Origin: Anaeramoeba flamelloides
Lineage: Eukaryota > Metamonada > Anaeramoebidae
Assembly: GCA_027625915.1 (NCBI GenBank)
Contig: JANTQA010000029.1
Location: 1,860,001-1,924,000, forward strand
Length of the DNA stretch: 64,000 nt
Direction of reading: 5' to 3'
Shown here one piece after another: positions 45,645 to 57,509 of the stretch. The first letter of the stretch is position 1; every line of letters begins with the position of its first letter. The position numbers and the translations under genes were made by a program. The notes below the pieces were generated by a model. The model was not told the DNA's origin and searched no databases. It saw only the letters and a program-made list of their open reading frames with translations.

Positions 45645-48392
45645 CTATTTGATTTGAATTATATAAAAAAAAAAAATAAAATAAAAAAAAAAAGATCTAT
45701 TGCAAAAAAATTTTTAAAAAAATGAAAATTTGATAAAATCTTAATTTTAGTTAAAATTTATGATTTTTGATTCAATTGTTTCTCTTCTAATCGAAAAACG
45801 AAATCAAATCACCACAAAATAAATAAAAATTACAAAAATGATCAATTTAAATAGATTATTTCAAAATTTTTTTTTTTTGCACTTTATTTTATATAATTCA
45901 AAAATGTTGAATTTTGTAAAAAGGAAAAAGGTTGATTTTATATATATTTTTTTACAAGTAAAATTTTGAATAGCTTTTAGGTTCCAGGTAAAGTTAGTGT
46001 TACATATTCCCAAAGTTCTATAAAAAAATCAAATTTCCAAACATAAATAGTTAAAAGCAATCGAGTTTGATCTTACATGTAAATAATTAGCATTCGTTTT
46101 TATAGACTGGTGAATGAAATTGTAAAACAAATATTTGAAAAATATTTTGAGAAAATTGATAAAATAAGATTTATAAATTTCATTTTTTTTTTTTCATTAC
46201 TTTTATCAAGTTTCTTTTGGTATAGAGACAAAGTAATTTAAATTTTTTAAAGAATCATTGGGTTACCCTTATTGTTTTCCCATTTGTAGTTTATTCCAAA
46301 AATGCTTTGAATAACAAAAAGTCTTATAAAAATTATTGGTATTTGGTGTGTAATTGTGTTTGGATTTTTGGTTTTCTAAAAACAACCCCCTTAAATTACA
46401 ATATATAAAAAAAAATAAAATTGAAAATTAAAAAAGAAAAGAAAAATTATCCTTCGGTGGAAATAATCGAAAAATACAGATTTTATAATTACTTTAAACT
46501 GTTGAACAATTTCATATAAAATGATCCAAAAATTCAATGATATCAAAATATTTATTTTTTTTTTGACACAATTCGAAAAATAATTATTTTTTTTCATTTG
46601 AAAAAATGTTCAATCTAATCAAAAATTTGGGAAAATTTTTAATTGGGAGAATATAGCCCCTTTGTATTTTAGATTTAGAAAGATAGTCTGAATCATTTAC
46701 ATTTTTTTTAAACAAAATTCCATTTTTGAATTTTCTTTTGGAAAAAAATAGTTTGTTTTTGAAAAACAAAATATATTTGAACAGGGTCACAATTCAACAA
46801 TGAAATAAAAGCAAAAACAGAACTTGAAAAAATGAATAAAAATCGAACACAAGCCTTCCAAAATAAAAAATGGCAAAGATTCATAAAAAAAGAAGTGGAA
46901 AAAGAAGAAGAAGCGAAAAACTGCCAAGAACCTAATAAAATAAAATAAAAAAAAAAAATCCACTGAAAAACGAAAAATAACAAATTATCATCACAAAGTG
47001 CCAGTTTTATAATCTACGAGGGGGGGTACCAAATTATGATAACAACAAATAAACCAAAATATATTGTCATTAAAAAAAAAAAAGCGCACATACAAAAACG
47101 AACCAGAATCAAAGCTTTCGAAAAGAAATCGAAATCAAAATAATGAAATCAGACAACAATCCATCTGTCTTTTGAACAAAAAAAAAAAAAAAAAAAAAAA
47201 CTAACCAGATTCAAAACCTTCAAAAAGAATCAGAAATTGTAAAAGAAACAACAAACCCTCCCAAATTTATATGCTTTTATAAAACACAAGGAAAGGATCC
47301 CATATTTCAAACTTATGAGAAAGTTTTATTTTTAACTGCAATCAGCAATTACTTACAAGCTCTCACCCTTACAATTATCCAGTCAGAAACAGAATCTAAA
47401 TAGTTTGGAATCATTTTTTTTATTATTTTTGTGATGTTGAATTAAAAAAAATTCGAATATTTGTTTGATTTTTTTTTTTGTTTTAATTTTTTCTGAATTA
47501 TTCAAAAAAATTTTTATAAGAAGAATTTCAGTTTCTAAAATGGAAATCTATCAATTGTTCTATGGGTAATTCATTTTTTTGTTGAAATGATCAAAGAAAA
47601 AAAAAATTAAAATTATTTTTGATTTTGAAAAGAAAGATCAGAAAATGAAGAAGACTCTTAAAATTTTGATAATTTTAGCTAATTTCGAAACAAATAAATG
47701 TTAATGAAATAATTTTAAACTGTGATATTTTGAAATTATTTTCATTAATTAATAATCGTAAAATCTATGATTTAACGCTTAAATTTCTGAAAGGGAATTT
47801 AAGTCTAAGGGTAACTTGAAGGTAATTTCCACTTCTTCAATAATAAAAAAATAAAAAAATAAAAAATTTTAGATAATTTCTTCATCATTTTTTTTTAATC
47901 AAAAAATTTTTTTGAATTTTGAAACATGTTGGTTTTAGAAGATATAGATAGATTGATAATTAATTGAAACATTTAATCCATTCGCCCATTTCAAGGGCTA
48001 TAATTGTTATGGGGGGGGGGGGGCTTATGGTGAATTTTGCTCAAAAAATTTAAACTTTCAGGATCAATGAAAAATTAGTTTGTTTGTCTAGGTGGGTATT
48101 ATTGATTTTTCATAATAACACTAAACTTTTTAATAAAAAAAAAATTGAATTGTGTAGTTTTTTGTTCTCAGCCCCCAACTCCATACCTGTTTCTCAGATT
48201 TCCACATGAATTCTTTGAAGATTGTGTTTTTAGTGACATGCTGTTATTTATGAAATTCAGGACTGATAGGGGGGCAGCTGAGAAATTGTTAATTCTTTTT
48301 TTGGTTTTTTTACTTTTTTGATTTTTTATATAAAAAAGAAATCAAATTCTCAAAATCACTTTTAATTTTCTTTTTTTTTTTCAAAAATATTA
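45645..48392. other. Gene-free stretch; missing 5' exon(s) of the RCC1-BTB gene may lie at its left
   Basis: A GTAAGA donor near 46077 is one candidate for an upstream exon but gives no clear start. Further right are an A23 run (47179-47200), two diverged blocks of about 110 bp sharing AACCAGA(A)TCAAA (near 47100 and 47205), a G7 run near 47025 and a G13 run at 48011-48023. No gene is supported. Confidence 0.35.
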
Positions 48393-48595
48393 TACAGCCA
48401 GTTCCACTTTTAGGACACAAACTTTCAACGGAATTTAAGGTACATTAAAAAATCTCAAATTAAAGCACATTTTTTGGAATTTTTTATTTACACAAATTAT
48501 TTTCGTAGAATTTGTATTTTGTGCCTTAATTAGGAATTTTTTTAGAGCCTTAAATTTTGTTGAAAGTTTGTGTCTTAAAAGTGGAACTGACTGTA
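48393..48595. mobile_element. 200-bp hairpin MITE, copy 6
   Basis: 203 bp and the most diverged full copy: the left tip is TACAGCCAGTTCCAC, the right GTGGAACTGACTGTA, and arm blocks read AGGACACAAA and AGAGCCTTAAA. Confidence 0.85.
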
Positions 48596-49086
48596 TCTCC
48601 TCTGAAATTTTTCTTAAGGGACTAATCTCTATTAAATTTTTTTTACCTAAATTTAATACAGATTGAGAAAAATTTTTTTCAATTACTAAGATTTGAAAAC
48701 CCCTGTTTATTTTCAATATGAAACATATTTCTATTTTAGTAAATCATTATTTAGAAATTGTTCAAAAAAAAAATTAATAGAGACTAGTCCCTTAAGAATT
48801 ATTTGAAGCACCTTAACTTGAGAGGGCCAATATAATTTTCAATTAAAAATAATATACTCAAATTTAGGTTTCTATTGTGGCTACCCTACTCATTTAAATG
48901 GAAAAAATTTTGTTTTTTCATTTACTTTGAATTGATATTCCAAGAGATCAATATAGCTTTATTTAGCTCATTTTCATTTTATAAGCCACTTTTCTCGAAT
49001 ACGATTTTATGTTTTTTCTCATTTGTTTTTGATCCTTCGTCATAACTGTACACAGCCAAAAATGAAAAAAAAAAAAAAGAAAGAAG

Positions 49087-49879
49087 TTAAATTTTTCCAG
49101 TGAAATCCCCAAATCCAGTCAAATATGAAAATAAAGTTAGTGGAAATAAATGCTCGATCCTTGGAAAACAACACACAAAATAACGCGTTTTCCATGGACT
49201 TCTCAGATAAACACTGGTTCCGTGTGAAGAACAGTTGGTCGCTAAGTAAAATTTTAATTGCAATTGGACTTTGAACAAAAATCAGTAAAAGAAATAAGGA
49301 AAAGAAATAAAAAAAAAATAAAGGAACAAAATTCTTCATACCATAATAGTTATTCTGGCCACTTGCATATAGTTTCCCATCCTTACATAAAAAGTAATTT
49401 GCTTTTGGAACCATTATAATTGATTGCACATTTAGATCATTTTCTTCAAAGAAAGAGACATGTCGAATTTCATCAAAAGTGGATTTTTCAAGATCTTCAA
49501 AAGGAATTTCAATATCAATCTCATCATCATAATCGTTTTCCTCAAATTGTGCTAAAGAATAGACCTTCCCAGATTTGGTTAAAATTAGATAAATCCCATG
49601 ACATGCCTCTATGTTTTTGATCTTTTCGTTTGGTATTTTGAAGATTTTTTTAAAGTTTTTCGTTTTGCGCACCATATTACTGAATTCTAAAGTATCATCA
49701 GATCGGCATAAAAGAATATTTGTAAATTCGATATGAAAACCATATCTGATTATTTTAGCCCCTTTTTGGTTGACTGTATTTAACAAAGTCCAATTTGGGA
49801 GGTTTGATTTTCCATTGAGTAAAAATTCGGTTTCTTCTTTGTCGAGATAACCACAAACGTAAATATTTTGAAGATTCAT
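49087..49879 (-). CDS. Short RCC1-type protein without BTB, two exons (possible decaying paralogue)
   Basis: Exon 1 (49879-49342) begins MNLQNIYVCGYLDKEETEF and continues with RCC1-like units (NIEACHGIYLILTKSGKVYS, IIMVPKANYFLCKDGKLYAS, then GQNNYY), the typical N-terminal layout of RCC1/BTB proteins. A GTATGA donor and a 73-nt intron lead in phase to exon 2 (49268-49087), which starts VQLQLK, near the GQLG expected of an RCC1 unit, but then loses resemblance and stops after 60 codons. The model gives 239 residues. Neither the rest of the propeller nor a BTB domain follows downstream, where the hairpin MITE lies. It is either a truncated paralogue of 44095-45644 or a real short protein. The start is chosen at ATG 49879, as the upstream in-frame codons include no other ATG. 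Confidence 0.65.
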
Positions 49880-50058
49880 ATTTGAGATAAATAAAAATAA
49901 AATGATTTGCAATTGGTGATTAACATTTTTAAATTCAATGTTCAGTTTTTCTCATCTTTTGAAACATAACTATTTGTACTTCAACTCTGATTTTAGTCTT
50001 TGTTTGTTGACTCAGTTCCAATTCTCAGAAAATAATTCGCAATTAAAATTAATGTAAT

Positions 50059-50712
50059 GGGAAAAAAATACCTAACATTATATATAATCTCGGACCAGAT
50101 TTTTAATTTCGGATACTAGGGAAATTGTTGTGTAAATACTGAATAATTTCTTTGATTTAAAAACAAATCATTTTTTTAAAAAAACCAAATTTTTATTGAA
50201 CTCGTTAATAAAAATACCTCAAGTTCATTTAAATTGGGTCTCTATAGAAAACTCAAGTAATTATTTGAAAAAAAAAGTCGAAATTACTTATTTTGAAGGG
50301 CAATACTGGTATTTAAATTTTAAATGGTAAAATATTTTCACATCATTTTATGATTTTTCAAGAATAAAATGAGTTCCTCAAAGAAGTTAAGTTCATAATT
50401 TACATCTTTCTTGTAAAAAGAAAATTAAAAAGAAAGTAAAAATTCTTCTCATTTGAAATTCAAATACCAGTAGAGTGTTTTATAGAGGTTTGGAATAAGT
50501 TTGGAAAATGATAATTTTTATTCTTGTTTTTTGATTGATTGATGGTATTTTGATCAAGTGTAATTTCATTAGTCATCTTTTCTAAAAAGTGGGTGAGTTA
50601 AAATTTTCAAAGTTGAATCTTAAAATTTTGAATGTACGCAACAATATACTTAATACTCAAAAAAAAAACAATCTTGTTAGATATTGTTTTCATGTCAGGT
50701 ATTTTTTTCAAG
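50059..50712. mobile_element. Dispersed element family E, copy 2
   Basis: 654 bp. Left end GGGAAAAAAATACCTAACAT..CAGATTTTTAATTT; right end (50653-50712) is the diverged reverse complement (GTCAGGTATTTTTTTCAAG). It shares the 110-bp internal block with copy 1 but lacks about 400 bp of its left interior. Confidence 0.6.
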
Positions 50713-50764
50713 ATTAGACATGAAATTTTATAAGATTTTTATTGAATCAACATCAATTTATATT

Positions 50765-51265
50765 TTACTCAAAAAGTAATTTTACCGACAGTAATTAAAA
50801 ATAATATGTGCACAAAGACGAGAATCTGTGTTTTGGAATATACCCATGTTTTTTTTTCTTCTTGTTCCAAGGCAACATTCATTTGACTACCCAATAGTAT
50901 ACCTAAGTACAAATCAATTTTCAAAGTAAAGGTCTGGTTATTTTCAGTAAAATTTAATTTATTCATGCAATTTGTTGCAAATTTTTCTTAATTTTCACAA
51001 TTTTTTTGAAATTTTTTATTTTTTTGATATGAATATTTTTAAAAATTTACTCTATTTTTTAAGATAACTTTTGCAATTTGATCCTTCATTTTTATAATAT
51101 CTATTTAAATATTAGAACTTTAAGAAACCAATACCACATTTTAATTAGGGTCCATTATTCGTTTCTTTGATCGGTTAATGTATAGGTCTTCTATAATAAA
51201 AAAATGCTTTTTATTTTGAAAAATGGATTTAAAATTTTCTTTTACACTTTATTTTGACCACGAAA
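50765..51265 (-). repeat. Dispersed repeat family A, copy 7
   Basis: Minus-orientation copy; its 65-codon frame (50769-50966) keeps the NFTENN..KIDL..VALEQEEKK peptide of copy 3. It lies about 50 bp from family E copy 2. Confidence 0.65.
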
Positions 51266-51352
51266 TAATAATAAGGACAACAAGATATTTTTTCAGGTCT
51301 CATTTTTTGAATAATACCAAAAAAAACTTTTAAAGGCTTTCTGTAACAAAGT

Positions 51353-51769
51353 TTGGGAATTTTCTCCTTTCTTTCTTTGAGATTTCACTCGGATGAAAGA
51401 ATAAAATTGAAAAAAAAAAAGTTTGACAAAACTATTAACTTCAATTATCATTTCATCCTGTTAATCGAGTTTATTCACAATATAATCAACATTTCAGTTC
51501 TTAAAATTCTTGGGGCTGTTGTGTTTATTGTTTTTAGTATAACCAACTTTTTTAAAAGTCTCTCTAGTACAGAAAAAAAGGTTTATTTTGGGGAAAAAAT
51601 TTTAAATGGATGTGACAATGAATTTTCTTTAAACTCAACTTGAGGATATTTTTTAAATAGATAATAACTAATAGTTTTGAAAACACTCTTATCATCTAAA
51701 AAAACTCAAACACAGAAAAAAAATAACTGATGATAAATATTCAGAGTGTCCGTCAAGTGCCATCAAGTG
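51353..51769. other. Unassigned stretch with a doubtful hydrophobic frame
   Basis: A 96-codon plus frame to 51643 begins with a non-ATG codon and holds a hydrophobic segment (ILGAVVFIVFSI). No motif and no family; not called as a gene. Confidence 0.3.
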
Positions 51770-52045
51770 TCTAGCTTTTTTTTTTTACTTTTTGGAATAA
51801 ACCGAAAATTTCTTAACATTTTCTATTTATTTCAAAAAGTTAAAAAAAACCGAACCGAAATCTATTGATTTTGGAAATAAAATAGAAAACTTAAAAAAAA
51901 CCTAACGAAAATCTATTGGTTTTCCAAATAAACAGAAAAGGCAAGAAAACCTAACGAAAGTGTCCTAGGTTTTCCAGAATTTAAAAGAATAGAGTAAAAA
52001 CCCTAATTTTACTCAATTCCTTTGAATTCTGGAAAACCTAATGGA
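51770..52045. repeat. Family B palindrome with adjoining family C unit
   Basis: Half palindrome TTTTTACTTTTTGGAATAAA..TTTATTTCAAAAAGTTAAAA followed by repeated CCTAACGAAAATCTATTG blocks, then a C unit (TTTTCCAGAATTTAAAAGAA, TAGAGTAAAA, facing TTTTACTCAATTCCTTTGAA and TTCTGGAAAA). A short TA run follows at about 52155-52168. Confidence 0.65.
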
Positions 52046-52199
52046 AAATCTAAGAAAAAAATATTGTTTCCAATTTACAATACCAAATAATTCCTTAATA
52101 GTGAAAATAATTGATTCCCTATTTTGAAGAATATTCATCATATTTGAAATACTATTAATATATATATATAGAAATGGACTCTTAGCTAGAAGCAAAAAA

Positions 52200-53990
52200 T
52201 TTGAAAAATTTTTTACTATTAAATTTGAAAAAAAATATTAATAGAACCTGGAAAATTGGATTTTCCAACTTAAATTGTAAAATATCTTGAAAAATATTCT
52301 TTGATCAAAGATCTTTTAAAAACCAATAGTGTTTATTCTAATTGAAGTTATTAAAAAGGGTAAAATTAGCAAAAATTTCATTTTTTTTTGAAAAAATTTT
52401 TTCATGATAGTGTTATGAACTATTATTGCAAATTTGTAAAAATACGATGTTTTACTATGTGATGAATAGCGTGTTATCTGTGTATCCAAAACAAAGTTAT
52501 ATGGTTTATTGATAAAACTGGTTTTTTTGTTAGGCTTTTATTCTTATCAGATAACACTTTTTTGGCAAGTAAAAAGGTTAGACTGTGGTAAAAAGAAAAA
52601 ATTTTCTAATAAAGAATCCCTTTGGATTGAATTTCAACTATTTTACAATTATCAATTGAAAAATAAATTCGAATCAAATAACCAAATTTTTTGTTACATT
52701 ATCCTTATGTAAATTTTAATTTGACCATGTTTTGCATTAAAATATATAATTGATCGAAGTTGTCCAAAATTTTTGAAAATTAATTGATCTTTAAATTATT
52801 CTACATAAAGTAACAGTTTTATTAGTCAAGTTTTTCAATTTTTTAAAATGAATAATAACTGAAAGTGTGATTTAATTACAGGGGATGATCTTGAATATTC
52901 AAAAAGAAATCACCCAATTATTTCGAATCGAAAAATGGATTTTTTATGATTATTAATTGTTAATTTTAAAAAAATCAACCTGTAAAGCGTAATTGTTTTT
53001 AGAAATTCAACAACGAAAATCCAGTTCATTTTTAAAAAATAGTTCCAAGAATGACACACAATTTCCAATTTGAATTGTTGTGATTTAGAGTTTTTAATTC
53101 AGCAACGTTAGTTTTGAAGTGTTGTTCTTTGGTCTCTTTTTGAGATCCCGTGGTTTTTTTTTTCATTTTTTAATTCATTTCCCAAATGAGTTATTAATTT
53201 CACCAATGTTACAAAATCCTTACTTTGTCCAATTTAAAGAGCAACAAAGTAACAAAAATTCCGATTAAATTGGATTAAATCAATTATGAACTAAATATAA
53301 ATAAATGGTTTAAGGACAACCTTCCCACCCTTTAGAGTGTTGTGTTATTGTTTTATTTCACTTTCCCTTCTCAAAAAGATCTTTCATTCTGAATAAATTA
53401 TCCAAAAAAAAAAAATATCTTTTTTCCTTTTTCCATTTCAATAAATACTTTTTTTCTTTTTTTTTTTCAATGAAAAGGAAAACGAAAAAAACAAAAAAAA
53501 ATAATGGCAAAAAAATGGTTTTTGGGGATTTTCAAGTGAAAGTTAAAATTTGAGAACATTTCAAACTTATAGAAGAAAATGTACAGAAATACGCTGAACA
53601 GATAGAGTTATTAATGTGAATTCAGAAAGTTGAAATGGAAATTCTTATATAGTAAAATCAAATTTTGGCATGATCTTAAAAGGGAAAAATTGTGAAAATA
53701 TTTATAATTGTGAAAATTTTTCATATTTTCTAAAAGAAATTCTACAGTGTATGATTATTACTAAAATTACCAAACTCTTCCAAGGGTGTTTTTATACGTT
53801 ATTTCACCATTTTCACCCCAAAACACAGTCCTTAATTACGTGAATTTTTGCATTTGAAAATATAAAAAAATTAACAAGTAATTTTTTTGTTTAGAAGTTG
53901 AATTTTTTGGAAAATTAAGAATTCTTTTCAATCTTGTTATCTCTTAAAAAGAAGAAATTTTTGATCACTCCTGTGTTCGCATAATTCATA
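52200..53990. other. Gene-free AT-rich DNA
   Basis: No supported gene or repeat. A 67-codon plus frame at 52509-52712 has no motif. Confidence 0.4.
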
Positions 53991-53999
53991 CAGAAAAGT

Positions 54000-54440
54000 C
54001 AAAAATTCATGTTTTAAAATAACAAGTATGTTTCTTTTTTATAGAATACCTAGATATTAATCGATCAAATAAATCAACAATAAACCCAAAAAAAATATGG
54101 TGTTGGTTTCTTAAAGATCTATTATTAAAAAGTAATTCTAAAAATGAAGGATCTAATTGGAAAATTTATATAAAAAGAGTAAGTTTCAAAAATTTTTTAA
54201 TTATCAAAAAAACTTTGGTTTTTTTATAATAATTGAGAAAATTCTGAAAAATTCTAATAAATTTCATTCATAATGTACAATTTACTCAAAAATAAGGAGT
54301 TGCCTTTAAATTTGATATGAAACTGGGTCTACTTATATGTTGTAAATTAGATGTTACATTACAAAAAAACAGATTAATAAAACACATATTTTATTTTGAA
54401 ACATAGATTATGTGTTGTGTGCACTTTAATTTGATAGATG
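54000..54440 (+). repeat. Dispersed repeat family A, copy 8
   Basis: Shares ATAGAATACC..CGATCAAATAAATC, TGGTGTTGGTTTCTTAAAG, AAAAATGAAGGATCTAATTG and TATTTTGAAACATAGATTATG with the family. It ends just before a C9 run (54460-54468). Confidence 0.6.
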
Positions 54441-56066
54441 TATAATGTTACAACACCATCCCCCCCCCTTTTTTTTTTATTTCATATTCCCCAATGGCTA
54501 TTTTTAATCTCAAAAATATTACAAAATCCTTTCATTTGTTAAATTTGGGTGGGATAACAAAACAACCACATAAAGTTTTAATTTAAATCGGTTTAGCACT
54601 GAATGTTAATGATTTAATTCAAATTGAAGAAATAATGGTATTTGGAAATAAAAAATAAAATAAGACTATTTTTTTTTACAACCTTTGGATTTTAATTTAG
54701 TATTAGAATACTTTTGATTTTTTTTTGTTAATTGATTTTTTGTTGAAATCTGAATTCTTAGATTTTTTTTTGTTCAATTATTTTTTGCCAACTCAGTAAT
54801 ATGATTTTTTTTTTCATTTTTTGGTTGATTTTATCTGTATTATATTTTTTTTTTATTTTAGATTTTATTTAATAAATGAGGAGATTATAATATTTTATTT
54901 TAATTTTTTTCCTTTAGATTTTTAAAAAACAATTTTTTTTTGTTTAGTTTTTTGTATTTGGGAATTGATAGTAATTATTTTTTTATTATTTGATTTTTAT
55001 TATGATTGAGAGGGATTTTTTTCTTTTTTTTTGAATAATTTAGATTTTTTCAAGAAAAGGGGGGCCGATTTCGCAATGTAGTTTTTTTGTTGTAAGTTAC
55101 TTTGTACATTTAGGGAAAATTCACAATAATTGGCTAAACACATAAATTTTCTTCGTAATCTCTTCAAATTAAATATATATTTCCATGATGTTTTGAAATT
55201 TGCATGGGTTGTGCTCCCTTTCTCTTTTTTCTTGATCATTTTTTTATGATTAGGAAAGTTATAAAGAATAATAATAATAACAGATTAATCGTTTCATTTT
55301 TGTTGTTAAAACTCAAAAAAGGTATAATTTTTGAAAAATGATTTAATTGTACTTACATCGCAAAATATTGGATATAAATAAGATATTTTTGAAACAAATA
55401 AATTCCAATTGTTGTCTATTTAATATAAAAAATAAAAGGTCAGTAGATTAAAATTATATTTCAATTTATATTCTGACATTTAAAATAATTATTTGTTTTC
55501 TGAATATTTTATAAAAAATAAAAATTTGATTTTTGTTTTTTTTCTTTCAAATTTTGAAATTTCACCAAACAATTTTAAATGATTAAAAATTTAAAAATTT
55601 TAATAATAATAAATAATGTACTAATTCTTATTATATTTAATATAATTTCCCATTTAAAACAAAACCCTGAAAATAATTTTTGACAAAAAAACGTAAAAAA
55701 GTGCCAACAACAATATAAAGTAATAACAAAGTTTGTCATCTTAATTTAAATCATTATGTGTTTTAAACTGCAATTGGTGGTTAATAATTTTCACATATTT
55801 TTATTCAATGAGATCTAAGGAAGAAAAAATTGAAAATATTTTTACATGATGTTTGTGTTAACTAGTATCAAAAATGATAAAATTGGAGGGAAATAATTAA
55901 ATATTACAGTAAACAATTTAAGAAGTCTGAGATCTTGTTGATAATTATTGAAGGTTTCTTTTGAGAGGTTATGGGTTAAGTTAAGATCGTTTAATAATTG
56001 TTTTTATAAATTACAATAGGGAAACGGAAAATTTAAGGAGAATATTATTTACCATTTTGGGTTTAT
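54441..56066. other. Gene-free AT-rich DNA
   Basis: Contains the C9 run, long T tracts and no supported gene. Confidence 0.4.
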
Positions 56067-56088
56067 ATATATATATATATATATATAA
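56067..56088. repeat. (AT)n microsatellite
   Basis: About eleven AT units. Confidence 0.85.
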
Positions 56089-56114
56089 TTTGATAAAAAA
56101 ATATGCTTTGCATA

Positions 56115-56335
56115 AGGTACTTTAAGCCACCGGTACATCGAAGCAGAACATTTTAACAAAAATTAAGGCCGAAAAATTTTCTAACTATAATCCATTTTTT
56201 CGAATTTTTTACTGTCAATCATTTACTATAATTCAAATTTTATTTCTAAATTAGGAATAATTTTTTGTGTATTAATTTTAGTTCCAAGAGTGTACATTAG
56301 AATTTCTTGTTGATTTATCTAATGCGCCATAATCT
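56115..56335. mobile_element. Probable fossil copy of the 200-bp hairpin MITE
   Basis: The order of blocks matches the MITE: ACAAAAATTAAGGCCGAAAA on the left, TTACTATAATTCAAATTTTA in the centre, then AATTAGGAATAATTTTTTGT and GTATTAATTTTAG on the right. Identity is far lower than among the six clean copies, and the TA..CAGT tips are lost. Confidence 0.4.
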
Positions 56336-56501
56336 CCATTTTCTTAAAAGAAGTATTATTTTTTATCAACTAACTAACCAATTTTTTTTTTCCATAAAAA
56401 ATTATCAACAAATGATTGAAAACTTTGTTTTGTTTATTTATTTTTTAATTGAGAAAAAAGAGTAATCAATAAAAATCTTATCTATAAGAAAAATAAATTA
56501 G

Positions 56502-57021
56502 ATTCCAAAATTTCGGACACGGTTTAAACAGTGGAAAGAACATCATTACAGCACTTTAAATTCACTTTAGAAAGAATTTAGATTTTACAAACTATTTCAT
56601 TTTTTGTCTTTTTTCTTTTGTTTTCATTTCCTTTTTTGTAAGTTACGAAATCCGTTTCCTTGGGTCTCGAAATTTTTTTTCAATGGTTGATAGAAGGTTA
56701 GTGTTGAGTTTGTTAAATTGGAAAATAACATACAATTAGTTGATGGTATCTAAAAATTTGATCGATCAATAATTGTTGTTGGTGAAATTTCAACAAATTT
56801 ACCAATACATTTTTTGTTCATCTCGTTTAATTATTTTGGACACACCTGTTTTTATTTTTGAGTTTTATTTTATTTTCTTTTATTTGGATTAAAATGATTA
56901 CTTATTAAAACATTAATACTATCTGATTTAAATGTAGTTTTATATTAGGTTTGGGAAAATAAAATAAATTGGTTTTTTTTTTGCCAATTTTTGATTTTGG
57001 GTGTGTCCAAATTTTTTGAAT
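56502..57021. mobile_element. Dispersed element family F, copy 2
   Basis: 520 bp, same orientation as 18948-19463. Tips ATTCCAAAATTTCGGACAC and GTGTCCAAATTTTTTGAAT are imperfect inverted repeats. Followed within 35 bp by an AAT microsatellite. Confidence 0.7.
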
Positions 57022-57053
57022 GGGGTTTAGAATGAGAAAAATAATTAAAATAT

Positions 57054-57081
57054 CAATAATAATAATAATAATAATAATAAT
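57054..57081. repeat. (AAT)n microsatellite
   Basis: About nine AAT units. Confidence 0.85.
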
Positions 57082-57269
57082 ATTTCCATGAAAAAGTTAA
57101 AACCATATCGAAGTTCATTCGGTTTTCTGGGATTTGAGATAACCGAGTAAAATATTTGATAATACTAAAGGTCTATCAAATTCTGAATTTACAACCTTAA
57201 AATTTTTTATGAATTTATTTTTTAAAAAAAAAATTCATAAATTTTCTTTTTATTTCTCTATTTAAAAAA

Positions 57270-57500
57270 GTCTCTTTCGGTTTTTGTCTGTTTTCTGTTT
57301 ATTCTGAACATTATAAATGTTTAGAATTAAACATACCCCCCCCCAAGAAAACCACTATTCGGGTATTTCCAATTTCAGAAATAAATAAAAACAGTTGATA
57401 TATTTTCTTGAGTTATCTGTTTATTTGGATAATCAATGCGGTTTGCTAATAAAACTGGAACCCCCAAGAAAACATAGGTACGTGAATGAAATCTACGATA
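57270..57500. repeat. Degenerate family B palindrome
   Basis: GTTTTCTGTTTATTCTGAA and TTGAGTTATCTGTTTATTTG blocks recur among CCCAAGAAAAC motifs. A C9 run (57336-57344) and a C7 run (57502-57508) are embedded or adjacent. Confidence 0.45.
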
Positions 57501-57509
57501 TCCCCCCCA

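Noticed and set aside
51353-51643. 96-codon plus frame with a hydrophobic segment
   Set aside because: Starts on a non-ATG codon and sits among repeats; no motif.
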